Shown in pieces: positions 1 through 9,669 of a stretch of DNA of 64,000 bases. A program made the translations under genes and the position numbers. The notes beneath the pieces were generated by a model. That model was not told the DNA's origin. It saw nothing but the letters and a program-made list of their open reading frames with translations, and made no database searches. The DNA lies in the NCBI RefSeq assembly GCF_000835165.1, contig NZ_CP007790.1:2170001-2234000 (forward strand), in the 5' to 3' direction. Within the stretch, counting starts at the first letter, position 1. Each line of letters starts with the position of its first letter. Source of the DNA: Corynebacterium marinum DSM 44953. Its GTDB lineage: Bacteria > Actinomycetota > Actinomycetes > Mycobacteriales > Mycobacteriaceae.

Positions 1-934
1 CGATCGCCATGGGCTGGAGATCCGTGGGGAAACCGGGGAAAGGCAGTGTCTGGTAGTCGACGGCGGTCGGGCGGCGGTTCATCCGCACGCGGAAACCGTT
101 CTCGTAGGTTTCGACGTCGGCGCCGGCGACCTTGAGCTTTTCCAGCGCGAGGTGCAGGTGCCGCGGGGAGATCCCGCCGACGGTGATGTCGCCGCGGGTC
201 ATCGCCGCGGCGTAGGCCCAGGTGCCGGCCACGATGCGGTCGCCCATGACCTCGTGCTCGGTGGGCTCGAGCTTCTCGACGCCGTCGATGGTGATGGTGG
301 AGGTCCCCGCGCCGTCGATACGCGCCCCCATGGAGTTGAGCATCTCGCAGAGGTCGGCGATCTCCGGCTCGCGCGCCGCGTTGTCGAGCACAGTCCTACC
401 TTCCGCGAGGACAGCCGCGGTGAGGATGTTCTCGGTGGCGCCCACCGAGGGGAAGTCGAGGCTGATCCTGGCGCCCCGCAGGGTCTCCACCTCCGCGACG
501 ACGGCGCCGTGGGAGATGCGGGTGGTGGCGCCGAGTCTCTCAAGGCCGGACTGGTGCATGTCCAGCGGGCGGTTCCCGATCGCGTCCCCTCCCGGCAGCG
601 CGACGACCGCCCGGCCGCAACGCGCGGTCAGCGGACCGAGCACGCAGACGGAGGCGCGGAACTGCCGCACGGCATCGAAGTCGGCGTCGGACTTCAGCTC
701 CGCCGGGGTGGTGATCCGCACGACGCCCCCCTCGATGACGACTGTGCAGCCGAGCCCCTCGAGGACGCGCTGCATGAGAGGGACGTCGAGAATCTCAGGA
801 CAGTTCGTCAGTGTGGTGGTGCCTTCGGCGAGCAGAGCCGCAGCCATAAGCTTGAGGACACTGTTCTTTGCGCCGCTGACCTTGACGGCGCCCTGCAGGC
901 GGGCGCATCCGGTGACGAGAAATCGATCTTTCAC
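1..934 (-). CDS. murA: UDP-N-acetylglucosamine 1-carboxyvinyltransferase, C-terminus cut by window edge
   Basis: Transfers enolpyruvate from PEP to UDP-GlcNAc, the first committed cytoplasmic step of peptidoglycan synthesis. The visible N-terminal part (about 311 of about 420 residues) has the substrate-binding SGAKN motif near residues 20-24 and the loop [14 protein letters not shown]. In that loop the usual catalytic Cys is Asp (D117), as known for mycobacterial and other actinobacterial MurA, which are intrinsically fosfomycin resistant. I chose the GTG at 934 because translation from it begins (M)KDRFLVTG like the family; an in-frame GTG at 946 would add only four residues. ramA lies upstream on the same strand, 66 bases away. 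Confidence 0.95.
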   Translation of the reverse strand, partial: MKDRFLVTGCARLQGAVKVSGAKNSVLKLMAAALLAEGTTTLTNCPEILDVPLMQRVLEGLGCTVVIEGGVVRITTPAELKSDADFDAVRQFRASVCVLGPLTARCGRAVVALPGGDAIGNRPLDMHQSGLERLGATTRISHGAVVAEVETLRGARISLDFPSVGATENILTAAVLAEGRTVLDNAAREPEIADLCEMLNSMGARIDGAGTSTITIDGVEKLEPTEHEVMGDRIVAGTWAYAAAMTRGDITVGGISPRHLHLALEKLKVAGADVETYENGFRVRMNRRPTAVDYQTLPFPGFPTDLQPMAI

Positions 935-1000
935 GCTTCCCGACACTAGCCGAGTCCGCCGGTCCGGCGCGCGGCCCCGAACTTCGGCGGGATCAGCGCG

Positions 1001-1846
1001 TCAGGGAAGAGCGCCGATCCGGCGCGCGGCATTGACCGCCTCGTAGCGGGTGTGGGCCCCCAGCTTGCGCATCACTGAACGCAGGTAGGACTTCACGGTC
1101 TCGGCACCGATGCCCATCTCCTCGGCAGCCTCCACGTTCGTGTGGCCGAGCGCCACACAGGAGAGGACATCGAGTTCACGGGCGGAGAGCTTGGTCGACT
1201 GCTTCACCCGGACCGGGGACACCATCTGGTCGCAGAGCTGCTCGAGCTCCCTGCGGAGGAACTCGTCGTCCACCCGGTTGGCCAGCATGCGCAGCTTCGA
1301 GTGGGTGGAACGGACCTGTTCCCACTCGGCGCCGTTCATCACGCGGCCGGACTTCGCGATACCGGGTTTCCCGCCCTCGGCGCGACGCAGGGCGGAATTG
1401 ACGGCGAGGTCCTGCTCCAGGGTGCGGGCGGTCATGGTGACCTCCTCGATCACCTTGTCGCCCAGACGCACGGGGGAATGGACCCCGACATAGAGCACGC
1501 CGCGGATCTCCCGGCTGACGATCACCGGCACAGCCACGATCGAATGCAACCCCTCGTCCTGGATCGCGCGGTCGTTCTCGTGGGAGATGATGTTGGCCCG
1601 CGTGTAATCGGACACGCCGACTGGCCGGCGGGTGGTCACCACCCGCCCGCCGACGCCGGAACCGGGTTCGATCACGAGGTTCTGCAGGGCCGGCGTACGC
1701 AGCCCCACCCACTGGCTGATCTGCAGCCGGTTGTCCGGCAGCAGCGTCGCGTACATGGTGACGGGGATGCCGGTCGCGGTCTTCAGGGAGGTGAGAGCCG
1801 CCCGGACGGCTTCGTCGTCATCCTTGATTCTCTGCGAATCGATCAT
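1001..1846 (-). CDS. ramA: LuxR-type regulator of acetate and carbon metabolism RamA
   Basis: 281 residues, the length of C. glutamicum RamA, which activates or represses many central-carbon genes including the acetate genes. The N-terminal two thirds is GAF-like (about residues 20-155). The C-terminus is a LuxR/FixJ helix-turn-helix with [27 protein letters not shown]. The ATG at 1846 is chosen over a longer frame because a strong GGAGGAGG ribosome site lies just upstream and the protein then starts [13 protein letters not shown], as in RamA. A perfect TATAAT lies about 80 bases upstream between two GGGGGTAA repeats (see promoter), which suggests autoregulation. Confidence 0.95.
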   Translation of the reverse strand: MIDSQRIKDDDEAVRAALTSLKTATGIPVTMYATLLPDNRLQISQWVGLRTPALQNLVIEPGSGVGGRVVTTRRPVGVSDYTRANIISHENDRAIQDEGLHSIVAVPVIVSREIRGVLYVGVHSPVRLGDKVIEEVTMTARTLEQDLAVNSALRRAEGGKPGIAKSGRVMNGAEWEQVRSTHSKLRMLANRVDDEFLRRELEQLCDQMVSPVRVKQSTKLSARELDVLSCVALGHTNVEAAEEMGIGAETVKSYLRSVMRKLGAHTRYEAVNAARRIGALP

Positions 1847-1900
1847 GAATCGTCCTCCTCCGGGCACACCCGTCCAGGTGCACCCAATGGACACATTGAC

Positions 1901-1950
1901 GGGGGTAACTGTGTCTTCAGATGGGCATTATAACGCGTTACCGGGGGTAA
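1901..1950 (-). promoter_or_regulatory. ramA promoter with flanking GGGGGTAA repeats
   Basis: On the minus strand a perfect TATAAT (1927-1932) stands about 80 bases before the ramA start. Identical GGGGGTAA octamers on the plus strand lie on each side of it, at 1901-1908 and 1943-1950, 42 bases apart (about four helical turns). RamA of C. glutamicum is known to bind short G/C runs of this kind and to repress its own gene, so these are candidate autoregulatory sites. No convincing -35 is visible. Confidence 0.55.
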
Positions 1951-2062
1951 GTGGAATCCGATTACACAGATCACGGTCCCACCGTTGCGGAAGAGATGGC
2001 ACAACGCCAGGGGGTGACGCCCCCACGGCCGTCCACACCCCCGCCCGCCTGCGGAAACCATT

Positions 2063-2092
2063 CTGTCTAAGTAGTGCATACCGTCCTGTCTA
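2063..2092 (+). promoter_or_regulatory. Repeated CTGTCTA half-sites upstream of cysK
   Basis: CTGTCTA occurs at 2063-2069 and again at 2086-2092, 23 bases apart, about 70-100 bases before the cysK start. The half-site GTCTA is part of the TAGAC-N6-GTCTA operator of the sulfur regulator McbR, but here it repeats directly instead of being inverted, so the link to McbR is only a suggestion. The remaining ramA-cysK interval (1847-2160, 314 bases) holds the ramA promoter and no gene that I can support. Confidence 0.3.
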
Positions 2093-2160
2093 TTCCGGTG
2101 GTGTACTATGGCTGCAGCAACGGATCAACAATGAACCTGACACTCAAGGAGAACAGTTCC

Positions 2161-3093
2161 ATGGCCGTATACAACAACATCCTCGAAACGATCGGACACA
2201 CCCCGCTCGTCCGCCTCAACGGCATCACCGAAGGCCTTCAGGCGGAGGTTCTGGTGAAGGTCGAGTCCTTCAACCCGGCGAACTCGGTCAAGGACCGCAT
2301 CGGCAAGGCGATCGTGGACGCCGCGGAAGCGGACGGCACGCTCAAGCCCGGCGGCACCATCGTCGAGGCGACCTCCGGCAACACCGGTATCGCCCTCGCC
2401 CTGGTCGGCGCCGCCCGCGGTTACAAGGTCATCCTCACCATGCCGGAGACCATGTCCAACGAGCGCCGCGTCATGCTCCGAGCCTACGGCGCCGAGATCG
2501 TCCTCACCCCGGGCGCCGCAGGCATGCAGGGCGCGGTGGACAAGGCCAACGAGATCGTCGCAGAGCAGGAGAACGCCATCCTGGCCTCCCAGTTCGCCAA
2601 CCCCGCCAACCTGAAGGTCCACCGCGAGACCACCGCGGAGGAGATCTGGAACGACACCGACGGCAAGGTCGACATCTTCGTCGCGGGCGTGGGCACCGGC
2701 GGCACCGTCTCCGGCGTCGGCCAGGTCCTCAAGGAGCGCAACCCGGACGCCCAGGTCTACGCCGTCGAGCCGACCGCTTCCCCGCTGCTGTCGGCAGGCA
2801 AGGCCGGCCCGCACAAGATCCAGGGCATCGGCGCGAACTTCATCCCCGAGGTGCTCGACCGCAAGATTCTCGACGACGTCATCACCGTCTCCAACGAGGA
2901 CGCCATCGCCACCTCCCGCGAACTTGCGGTCAAGGACGGCATCCTCGGTGGAATCTCCGCCGGCGGCAACGTCTGGGCCGCCCTGGAGCTGGCGAAGAAG
3001 CCGGAGAACGCGGGCAAGACGATCGTCACCGTCGTCTGCGACTACGGCGAGCGCTACGTCTCGACCATTCTGTACGAGGACATCCGCGACTAG
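2161..3093 (+). CDS. cysK: Cysteine synthase A (O-acetylserine sulfhydrylase)
   Basis: PLP enzyme making cysteine from O-acetylserine and sulfide. 310 residues, normal for the family. The PLP lysine is in [11 protein letters not shown] (K44), the substrate loop TSGNTG is at 72-77, and a GTGGT phosphate-binding loop follows. The ATG at 2161 has an AAGGAG ribosome site at about 2148 and gives the usual [19 protein letters not shown] start. cysE follows after 14 bases, so the two steps from serine to cysteine are probably one transcript ending at the strong hairpin at 3715-3750. Confidence 0.97.
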   Translation: MAVYNNILETIGHTPLVRLNGITEGLQAEVLVKVESFNPANSVKDRIGKAIVDAAEADGTLKPGGTIVEATSGNTGIALALVGAARGYKVILTMPETMSNERRVMLRAYGAEIVLTPGAAGMQGAVDKANEIVAEQENAILASQFANPANLKVHRETTAEEIWNDTDGKVDIFVAGVGTGGTVSGVGQVLKERNPDAQVYAVEPTASPLLSAGKAGPHKIQGIGANFIPEVLDRKILDDVITVSNEDAIATSRELAVKDGILGGISAGGNVWAALELAKKPENAGKTIVTVVCDYGERYVSTILYEDIRD

Positions 3094-3107
3094 GTAGACT
3101 CTGGGAC

Positions 3108-3707
3108 ATGCTGTTGCTGCACATCGCCCGGACAATCCGCGAAGACCTCCAGAACGCACGCGAGCACGATCCCGCCGCACGCGGTGACATCGAGAACGCG
3201 ATCGTCTACTCGGGTCTCCACGCCATCTGGGCGCACCGCGTGTCCCACTGGTTGTGGACCCGGGGCTTCCGCGGCCCCGCCCGCATCCTGGCGCAGGCGA
3301 ACCGCTTCTTCACCGGGATTGAAATCCACCCGGGCGCGACGATTGGCCGCCGTTTCTTCATCGACCACGGTATGGGCATCGTCATCGGCGAGACCACGGA
3401 GATCGGCGACGGCGTCATGCTCTACCACGGCGTCACCCTGGGCGGTCAGGTTCTCACGCAGACCAAGCGCCACCCGACCCTCGAGGACAACGTCACCATC
3501 GGCGCCGGCGCGAAGGTCCTCGGCCCCATCACCATCGGCGAGGGTTCCGCGATCGGAGCCAACGCGGTGGTGACCAAGGATGTTCCTCCGGAGCACATCG
3601 CCACAGGCATCCCGGCGAAGAACCGTCCGCGCCGCCAGAGCGAGCGCATCAAGCTCGTCGACCCGGACTACTACACCGCGAGCGATCCGGTCGACTACAG
3701 CATCTGA
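3108..3707 (+). CDS. cysE: Serine O-acetyltransferase
   Basis: Acetylates serine with acetyl-CoA to give O-acetylserine, the substrate of the upstream cysK. 199 residues, a short CysE lacking the longer N-terminal helical region of enteric enzymes. The C-terminal half is a left-handed beta-helix with hexapeptide repeats (for example [20 protein letters not shown], then [15 protein letters not shown] with the catalytic His). It ends with a charged tail, [15 protein letters not shown]. Second gene of the cysK operon. Confidence 0.95.
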   Translation: MLLLHIARTIREDLQNAREHDPAARGDIENAIVYSGLHAIWAHRVSHWLWTRGFRGPARILAQANRFFTGIEIHPGATIGRRFFIDHGMGIVIGETTEIGDGVMLYHGVTLGGQVLTQTKRHPTLEDNVTIGAGAKVLGPITIGEGSAIGANAVVTKDVPPEHIATGIPAKNRPRRQSERIKLVDPDYYTASDPVDYSI

Positions 3708-3714
3708 AAAACGC

Positions 3715-3750
3715 AGAAGGCCCCGGGAGATAACTCTCCCGGGGCCTTCT
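3715..3750. terminator. Bidirectional hairpin after cysE
   Basis: Perfect 16-base inverted repeat, AGAAGGCCCCGGGAGA and its complement, around a TAAC loop. It lies between the convergent cysE and the acetyltransferase gene and can serve both. Confidence 0.85.
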
Positions 3751-3776
3751 CGGCGTCTCTCGACGTCCCAGCCGGC

Positions 3777-4070
3777 CTACTCGACGCAGATGGCGCGGTA
3801 ATCCTCGTTCTTGTTGACGAAGTGCTCCACGGCCGAGCACGTCGTCCGCACGGAGGCGCCCTCGTCGCGCGCCCAGTCCAGCGCTGCCTTGATCAGTGGA
3901 GTGGACAGCCCCCGACCACGGAACGCCTGGTCGACCACGGTGTGGTTGAAGTCCAGCACGTTGCCCTCACGGGGAACATAGGACGCGTAGCCGGCCTCCC
4001 GGCCGTCCACGGCGATCTCGAAACGCTTCTTGCCCTCGTTGTGGGTGATGTCGAAGTTCTTGTCCGCCAT
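3777..4070 (-). CDS. Small GNAT-type N-acetyltransferase (YjdJ-like)
   Basis: 97 residues, matching the short single-domain acetyltransferases of the YjdJ/GTLF3B family. The acetyl-CoA loop is visible as QAFRGRGLSTPLIKAALDWARDEG (about residues 53-76), preceded by the strand NVLDFNHTVV. The protein ends with the motif VEHFVNKNEDYRAI common in this group. The ATG at 4070 has GAGGAGG ten bases upstream; the reading frame extends further upstream but without a ribosome site. The substrate is unknown. Convergent with cysE, with a shared terminator between them. Confidence 0.85.
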   Translation of the reverse strand: MADKNFDITHNEGKKRFEIAVDGREAGYASYVPREGNVLDFNHTVVDQAFRGRGLSTPLIKAALDWARDEGASVRTTCSAVEHFVNKNEDYRAICVE

Positions 4071-4182
4071 GACGGGCGTCCTCCTCAAATAGTGACGATG
4101 TGATGTATCGAACAACCATTATGCCTTCACGACACCGGGTAGCGCACCACCTGGATTCACCCCCGCCCCCGCAGACGCAGAA

Positions 4183-4215
4183 AGCCCCTTCCCGGTGGAT
4201 CACCGGGAAGGGGCT
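4183..4215 (-). terminator. Terminator of the tRNA-Asp/tRNA-Phe unit
   Basis: 15-base perfect inverted repeat AGCCCCTTCCCGGTG with a 3-base loop; on the minus strand it is followed by TTTCTG. It begins 7 bases after the 3' end of tRNA-Phe. Confidence 0.85.
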
Positions 4216-4221
4216 GAACTG

Positions 4222-4294
4222 TGGCCAGAGCCAGGATCGAACTGGCGACCTTCCACTTTTCAGGCGGACGCTCTACCGACTGAGCTATCTGGCC
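4222..4294 (-). tRNA. tRNA-Phe (GAA)
   Basis: 73-nt cloverleaf with acceptor GGCCAGA/TCTGGCC, discriminator A, anticodon loop CTGAAAA giving GAA, and T-loop GTTCGATCC. CCA is not encoded. Lies downstream of the first tRNA-Asp copy and shares its terminator. Confidence 0.95.
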
Positions 4295-4321
4295 GAAGAC
4301 TGTCGCAGAAGACAATCTCTG

Positions 4322-4395
4322 CGACCCTGACGGGACTTGAACCCGCGACCTCCGCCGTGACAGGGCGGCGCGCTAACCAACTGCGCCACAGGGCC
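4322..4395 (-). tRNA. tRNA-Asp (GUC), copy 1
   Basis: 74-nt tRNA with acceptor GGCCCTG, anticodon loop CTGTCAC giving GUC, T-loop GTTCAAGTC and discriminator G. It is base-for-base identical to the copy at 4573-4646, exactly 251 bases away. Confidence 0.95.
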
Positions 4396-4528
4396 TTGCT
4401 CCTGTGTGCTCCGGATTGCTCCGTTGCAACGAGATGTAACATTACACAGAGCCGAATAACAAAGACAAATCACCAGCTCAGGGAGCATTTTAGCGATCAG
4501 CCGAACATCTCGGCCGGGCATGCGGAAA

Positions 4529-4561
4529 GCCCCCGGCTGTTTCAGGGAAACAACCGGGGGC
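4529..4561 (-). terminator. Terminator between the two tRNA-Asp copies
   Basis: Stem GCCCCCGGTTGTTT/AAACAGCCGGGGGC (one G-T pair) with a short loop, followed on the minus strand by TTTCC. It ends the tRNA-Glu/tRNA-Asp copy 2 transcript and separates the two tRNA-Asp genes into different units. Confidence 0.8.
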
Positions 4562-4572
4562 CTTGTCATCTG

Positions 4573-4646
4573 CGACCCTGACGGGACTTGAACCCGCGAC
4601 CTCCGCCGTGACAGGGCGGCGCGCTAACCAACTGCGCCACAGGGCC
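4573..4646 (-). tRNA. tRNA-Asp (GUC), copy 2
   Basis: Identical to the copy at 4322-4395. It lies 27 bases downstream of tRNA-Glu and 11 bases upstream of its own terminator, so it is probably cotranscribed with tRNA-Glu. Confidence 0.95.
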
Positions 4647-4673
4647 AGATTTGTGTTGAGGATAAATCCTCAG

Positions 4674-4746
<73 letters not shown>

Positions 4747-4904
4747 CAGTCAAGTTCGCCAGAAACCCTCTGGGACATGCGACTGACAAGAAGATTACTT
4801 CATTATCCCCGTTGCGCAAAAACCGCTGGCCCCGGCATGTTTCAGAGGGCAGTCCTGATCTAGGCTGAGAAGCAGTAGGACGATTCGAGGACAGGCGGGA
4901 AATC

Positions 4905-5249
4905 ATGAGCACCGGAGAGCACGACCAGAACACCGACCAGGAGAGCTGCTCCTGCCATGAGCCGAATGTCCACGGCTACAACGAGAACAAGGCGAAATAC
5001 CTGGCCCGCCTGAAGCGGATCGAGGGGCAGACCCGCGGCATCCACCGGATGATCGACGAGGACCAGTACTGCATCGACATCCTCACGCAGGTCTCCGCCG
5101 TGACGTCCGCCCTGGAGAACGTCGCCCTGGCACTCCTGCAGGACCACATCTCCCACTGCGTCGCCGGGGCCGCCAAGGTGGACGGGGAGGCCGCGGAGGC
5201 GAAGATTCAGGAGGCGATGAAGGCCATCCAGAAAATGGTCAAATCCTAG
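4905..5249 (+). CDS. csoR: CsoR-family metal-sensing repressor
   Basis: 114-residue all-helical DUF156 protein. The copper-sensing triad of CsoR is present with exact spacing: C56, H81 and C85 (in YCIDIL and HISHC). The 25- and 4-residue intervals match C36-H61-C65 of M. tuberculosis CsoR. A His/Cys-rich N-terminal tail (CSCHEPNVH, 15-23) may bind more metal. The histidine argues for copper sensing rather than persulfide sensing (CstR lacks it). No copper ATPase or chaperone gene is adjacent, so its target is not obvious. Its TAG stop interlocks with that of the convergent DCC gene in the shared tetramer CTAG. Confidence 0.85.
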   Translation: MSTGEHDQNTDQESCSCHEPNVHGYNENKAKYLARLKRIEGQTRGIHRMIDEDQYCIDILTQVSAVTSALENVALALLQDHISHCVAGAAKVDGEAAEAKIQEAMKAIQKMVKS

Positions 5250-5551
5250 AGCTCCCGGGGCACCGGCAGACGCCCCCGGTTCGCCGCCACCCAGCGGTAG
5301 GCCGCACCCCAGACCCGGTCGAGGGGCCGCAGGCACAGCACCCGGCCGGCGAACCGGACCCACGGATCCCGGCCGCCGACGGCCAGGGCGCGCCCGATGG
5401 CGCGGTGACCCAGTTCGTCGACGCCCCCGGCGCGGAAGACGGCGTGGTGCCGCAGCGGGAGCGGGGCGACGTCGATAAGCGGGGCGAGCCGGGCGAGTCT
5501 TCCCGCGGCGGCGCGGCAGAAGGTGCAGTCGCGGTCGTAGAAGAAGATCAT
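5246..5551 (-). CDS. DCC-family thiol-disulfide oxidoreductase-like protein
   Basis: About 101 residues with the family signature at the N-terminus, [22 protein letters not shown] (DxxCxxC, a possible redox pair), followed by conserved segments around [38 protein letters not shown]. The family (DUF393) has a thioredoxin-like fold, but its physiological role is mostly unknown. The ATG at 5551 has GAGG only a few bases upstream, so a slightly earlier start is possible. Convergent with csoR, overlapping by 4 bases. Confidence 0.75.
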   Translation of the reverse strand: MIFFYDRDCTFCRAAAGRLARLAPLIDVAPLPLRHHAVFRAGGVDELGHRAIGRALAVGGRDPWVRFAGRVLCLRPLDRVWGAAYRWVAANRGRLPVPREL

Positions 5552-5627
5552 ATTCCTCAACGCTACGCCTGCGTGGCCGGGAGATCCTAGGCTGGAGGTG
5601 GCTTCGTCTCCCGCGGAAGGACACGGC

Positions 5628-6542
5628 ATGGACAACTCTCCCGATCTCGCCATCGAGGCGGCTGGACTGGGCAAGACCTTCGGGCACGTACACGCACTCG
5701 ACCAGCTGGATCTGAACGTGAGAACCGGTGAAGTGCACGGTTTCCTCGGGCCGAACGGCTCGGGAAAATCGACGGCGATCCGTATCCTGCTGGGAATTCT
5801 GCGCCGCGACGCCGGCTCCGTGCGGGTCCTGGGGCAGGACCCCTGGCGCGACGCGGTGCGGCTGCACCGCCGCATGGCCTACGTGCCCGGCGATGTCGAG
5901 TTGTGGCCCAACCTGACCGGCGGCGAGGCCATCGACCTTCTCGCGCGGCTGCGGGGGAGGATCGACGTGAAACGCCGCGACGAGCTCATCGAACGTTTCG
6001 ACCTCGACCCCCGCCGGAAGGGCCGCACCTACTCCAAGGGAAACCGGCAGAAGGTGGCGCTGATCTCCGCGCTCGCCTCGGATGCGGAGCTGCTGCTCCT
6101 CGACGAGCCCACCGCAGGCCTGGACCCCCTCATGGAGGCCACATTCCAGGAGGTGATCCGCGAGGCGAAAGACCGCGGCCACACGGTCCTGCTGTCCAGC
6201 CACATCCTCGCCCAGGTGGAGGCGCTGGCCGACCGGATCTCCATCATCCGCAAGGGCCGGATCGTCGAATCGGGGACGCTGCTGGACATGCGGCACCTCA
6301 GCCGGACCGTGGTCACGGCGCTCACGGACCGCCCCACCGGGGAGCTCGTCAAGCACGAGGGCATCCACAACGCCCACCGCGAGGGCGACCAGGTGCGTTT
6401 CGACGTCGATACCGCTCACCTGCCCGAGGTGATGAGCATCCTCTCGGCTCTCGGCGTCCGCGCGATCACCGCCACTCCACCGTCGCTGGAAAGGCTGCTG
6501 CTGCGCCACTACGGTGACCATCCCGCAGAGGCGGAGCAGTGA
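5628..6542 (+). CDS. ABC exporter ATP-binding subunit
   Basis: 304-residue ATPase of the ABC-2/drug-export type. Walker A is GPNGSGKST, the signature loop is the atypical YSKGNRQK, Walker B is [13 protein letters not shown] and the switch His is in VLLSSH. A C-terminal extension of about 80 residues follows, as in DrrA-like subunits. The ATG at 5628 is preferred over an upstream GTG because GGAAGGA lies at the right distance. It overlaps the permease gene by four bases (GTGA), so the two form one operon. The substrate is unknown. Confidence 0.9.
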   Translation: MDNSPDLAIEAAGLGKTFGHVHALDQLDLNVRTGEVHGFLGPNGSGKSTAIRILLGILRRDAGSVRVLGQDPWRDAVRLHRRMAYVPGDVELWPNLTGGEAIDLLARLRGRIDVKRRDELIERFDLDPRRKGRTYSKGNRQKVALISALASDAELLLLDEPTAGLDPLMEATFQEVIREAKDRGHTVLLSSHILAQVEALADRISIIRKGRIVESGTLLDMRHLSRTVVTALTDRPTGELVKHEGIHNAHREGDQVRFDVDTAHLPEVMSILSALGVRAITATPPSLERLLLRHYGDHPAEAEQ

Positions 6543-8179
6543 CTGCGACGACCTCCCGGCAGACCGGGGCCTTCACCGGCACAGGCATCCTCCTGCGCTT
6601 CATGCTCCGCCGCGACAGGTGGCGCCTGCCCGCGTGGGTGCTCGGGCTGACCCTGCTCATGGTGTACTTCTCCACCGCCCTGGGCACCGTCCTCGACGAA
6701 GCGAGCCTGGCCGGCATGGCGCAGCTGGCGAGAAGCCCCGTCACGGCCCTGGTCGGCGGCCCCGGGTACGGCTTCGACGCGATCACGGTGCCCCGCTTCC
6801 TCGCCGGACTCTACGGCACGTACCTCATGCTCGGCGCCGCGTTCATGTCCATGCTCACCATCTCCCGTCACACCCGCGCGGAGGAGCAGAGCGGCCGGGC
6901 TGAGCTCGTACTGGCCGGCGCCGTCGGCCGCCACGCCCAGCCGACCGCCGCGCTCGTTCTCGCGGTGTTCATGAACCTCCTCATGGCCCTCCTCATGACC
7001 GGGGTGGTCCTCACCGCGCCGCTCGATCCCGCCCCGGAACCCGCGCCCACGATCCTGTTCACCGCCAGTATCGCGGCGGTGGGGATCGCTTTCGCCGGGG
7101 TGTCCACCGCGACCGCGCAGTTGTCGCCCTTCTCCCGGACCTGCACGGGCCTCGCAGGCACCGTGCTGGCGGTGTCCTTCATCGTCCGGGGTCTCGGCGA
7201 CATGTCGCGGGTGCAGGACGGCCGCCTGGCGTGGTTGTCCTGGCTCTCCCCCATCGGTTGGGCGCAGCAGACCGCACCCTACACACTCGACCGCTGGTGG
7301 CCGCTCCTCCTTCCGCTGCTCTTCGCCGGCTTCACGGCAGGGCTGGGCTTCCGCCTGCGCTCCCGGCGCGACCTGGGTGCCGGCGTCGTCGCCGACCGAC
7401 CCGGCAACGACCGTGCGCCGACCTGGCTGGGTTCGCCGCTCGCGCTGGCCTGGCGGCTCCAGCGGGGCACGCTCATCGGCTGGTCCGGGGCTTTCCTCGT
7501 CGCCGGCCTGGTCTTCGGCGCGTTCACGCAGACCATCACCGACACCGCCGGGGACATGCCCCCCGAGATTCTCGCGGTCATGGGCGGCGCCACTGCCATC
7601 ACCGAGGGTTACCTCGGCTTCATGGGAATCTACTTCGCGGTCATGCTCAGCGTCTACGGCATCCTCGCGGTCACGTCGCTGCGGGGGGAGGAAACCTCCT
7701 ACCGCTCTGAACCGGTCCTCGCCGCGGCGGTCGGAAGGGTCGGGTGGGTCCTCTCCTGGGTCGCGGTCGCCGCTGCCGGGGCCCTGTGGTTGAGCGTGCT
7801 CGCGGGAATCGCAGAGGGACTGGGTGCCGTGCTCGTGACGGCGGACTGGTCCCTGTTCCTGCCCACCGTTCTCGGCCACGGCGTCCAGTTCGCGCCCGTG
7901 TGGTTGTTCATCGGCCTCGCCGCCGCGTTCTACGGCCTGGTCCCCCGCCTGGTGGGTCTCGTGTGGCTCGTGTTCATCGCCGGCAGCGTGCTCAGCATGT
8001 TCGGCCGGATGCTCCAGCTCAGCCAGACATGGCTGAACCTCTCCCCCTTCGAGCACGTCGGCCAGCACCCGGCCACCGAGGTCGCCTGGGCCGGGGTGGG
8101 GTTGTTGGCGGGCGGCGGCGTCATTCTGGCGCTGCTCGGCGCCCTCGCTTTCCGACGCCGCGACCTGACCGCCGTCTGA
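6539..8179 (+). CDS. ABC-2 type permease, polyketide-antibiotic-exporter family
   Basis: 546-residue membrane protein with about 12 hydrophobic segments in two similar halves, as in the TnrB3-like exporter permeases (COG3559) of actinobacteria. It begins at a GTG that overlaps the stop codon of the ATPase gene. Together they should form a drug or lipid exporter in the cytoplasmic membrane; the family name reflects homologues in antibiotic producers and does not prove the substrate. Its stop codon lies 33 bases from that of the convergent DUF2254 gene. Confidence 0.85.
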   Translation: MTATTSRQTGAFTGTGILLRFMLRRDRWRLPAWVLGLTLLMVYFSTALGTVLDEASLAGMAQLARSPVTALVGGPGYGFDAITVPRFLAGLYGTYLMLGAAFMSMLTISRHTRAEEQSGRAELVLAGAVGRHAQPTAALVLAVFMNLLMALLMTGVVLTAPLDPAPEPAPTILFTASIAAVGIAFAGVSTATAQLSPFSRTCTGLAGTVLAVSFIVRGLGDMSRVQDGRLAWLSWLSPIGWAQQTAPYTLDRWWPLLLPLLFAGFTAGLGFRLRSRRDLGAGVVADRPGNDRAPTWLGSPLALAWRLQRGTLIGWSGAFLVAGLVFGAFTQTITDTAGDMPPEILAVMGGATAITEGYLGFMGIYFAVMLSVYGILAVTSLRGEETSYRSEPVLAAAVGRVGWVLSWVAVAAAGALWLSVLAGIAEGLGAVLVTADWSLFLPTVLGHGVQFAPVWLFIGLAAAFYGLVPRLVGLVWLVFIAGSVLSMFGRMLQLSQTWLNLSPFEHVGQHPATEVAWAGVGLLAGGGVILALLGALAFRRRDLTAV

Positions 8180-8212
8180 TCCCCGGGGATCCTGCGGCCG
8201 CTGCCCCACCGC

Positions 8213-9532
8213 TCATCCTTGCGGGGATTTCCCCTCCAGGACCGGATCCTCGTCCAGCAACCCGCGGGCCCGGTCAAGGGTAGGCCGGATGCTGTCGGTG
8301 GCGACCGTCGCCAGGTCCTCGACCATGTCGCTGAGCAGAGCGGGGATCAACGCGGACTCCGAGCCGTAGAAGTGGATCTCCCGGATGACCTCGTCGAGCA
8401 TGTCCGCCACGCGTTGCGGCTGGTGCACGACACGGACCCTGCCGTCATCATCGGCGATGTAGGGGCTGGGTTCGACGACAGTGACCAGGTACCGGAAGAT
8501 ACGGTGGATTTCCTGGACGCACTGGGCGGCGGTGGCGGGGTCGTTGATGCCGGGGGACAGCGCGCGGTCGGCGATGTCGACAAGCTGCCGGAATCCGAAC
8601 GCCACGTCCTGCTGGAGTTCCCGCTCCGTCCGCACCTCGACAGTCGAACGCAGGGAACGCCGGTCCCCGTCATCGAGCTCCCCGTCCCACCAGACCCGCA
8701 ACAGCGGCTGGCCGTCCACCAGGAAATCCCCCACCTGCCGGTCAACGGTGACCACGGCGTCGTTCTCGACCGCCCACGCGACCAGCTTCTTGTAGTCGAC
8801 CCACACCAGCGAGCCGTGGCTGTCCGCCCGGGCCTCCTCCCGGGGGTCGCCTGGCCGCGGCGACCATCCCGGCCCCTGGACCGGGCCCGCGTCCTGGCCC
8901 CGTGCCGGGTAGAGCCGCTCCGCCAGCTGCATCGTCTCCTCCCCGATCTCGGAGATGGCGTTGGCCACCTGCATCGACGAGGTGATGAGTCGGATGAAGG
9001 CCAGGAAAAACCCCAGGCACCCCAGGACCAGCAGGAATGCGACAGACACTGAAGCGCGGGGAACGAATCCGGTGATGTCCTCCTCGTCGCTCCACACGTA
9101 CCGGATGACGGTGAGCGAGAACACGAACGTCCCCAGGAATATCCCCAGGGTGGCCTGCACGATCCGGTTGCGGAGGAAACCGTTGAGCATGCGGGGGCTG
9201 AACTGGCTGCTCACCAGCTGCAGAACGACCAGCGTGATGGAGAAGATGAGGCCGGTCACCGAGATCGTGGAGGACGAGATGGTGCCCAGCACCTCGCGGG
9301 CGGCGTCCGGGCCTCCCTCGAACACGAACTCCAGGGCAGGCTCGGACAGTCCCCGCTCCCAGGTGGGCATGAGGAAACCCAGGACGAGAGCGGCAGCGAC
9401 GCTGACCGCCGGAATCGCCCAGAAAGGCCGCCAGAGCTGGTCCCACCTCGTCTCGCGCGGTATGTCCGGGACCGAACCGCGGATCCGGAAACTCTGGGAG
9501 GTGCCTTCGCTGCCTTCGTCATGAGTGGTCAC
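8213..9532 (-). CDS. DUF2254 membrane protein
   Basis: About 439 residues. Four hydrophobic segments in the N-terminal half (AIPAVSVAAALVLGFLM, TISVTGLIFSITLVVLQLV, LGIFLGTFVFSLTVI, VAFLLVLGCLGFFLAFI) are followed by a soluble domain containing DFLVDGQPLLRVWW and IADRALSPGINDPATA, typical of DUF2254. The function is not known. The GTG at 9532 has no ribosome site. A CACAAT hexamer lies 6 bases upstream, which fits a leaderless mRNA; the frame is open further upstream, so the start is not certain. Confidence 0.75.
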   Translation of the reverse strand: MTTHDEGSEGTSQSFRIRGSVPDIPRETRWDQLWRPFWAIPAVSVAAALVLGFLMPTWERGLSEPALEFVFEGGPDAAREVLGTISSSTISVTGLIFSITLVVLQLVSSQFSPRMLNGFLRNRIVQATLGIFLGTFVFSLTVIRYVWSDEEDITGFVPRASVSVAFLLVLGCLGFFLAFIRLITSSMQVANAISEIGEETMQLAERLYPARGQDAGPVQGPGWSPRPGDPREEARADSHGSLVWVDYKKLVAWAVENDAVVTVDRQVGDFLVDGQPLLRVWWDGELDDGDRRSLRSTVEVRTERELQQDVAFGFRQLVDIADRALSPGINDPATAAQCVQEIHRIFRYLVTVVEPSPYIADDDGRVRVVHQPQRVADMLDEVIREIHFYGSESALIPALLSDMVEDLATVATDSIRPTLDRARGLLDEDPVLEGKSPQG

Positions 9533-9669
9533 AGTGCAATTGTGGCATTGATCAAGCCGGTGCGGAGGGGTGCCCGCCCGGCTGATCCGTTTCGACCCCC
9601 GCAAACCTCCCGGACAGGCTGATCCGCTGTACTACGGGGGAACGAAATGACAGCACCCGCGATGCGGAA

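Noticed and set aside
1632..3707. Long plus-strand frame ending in cysE that could suggest a fusion
   Set aside because: The upstream part crosses ramA antisense and cysK in another frame; cysE starts normally at 3108.
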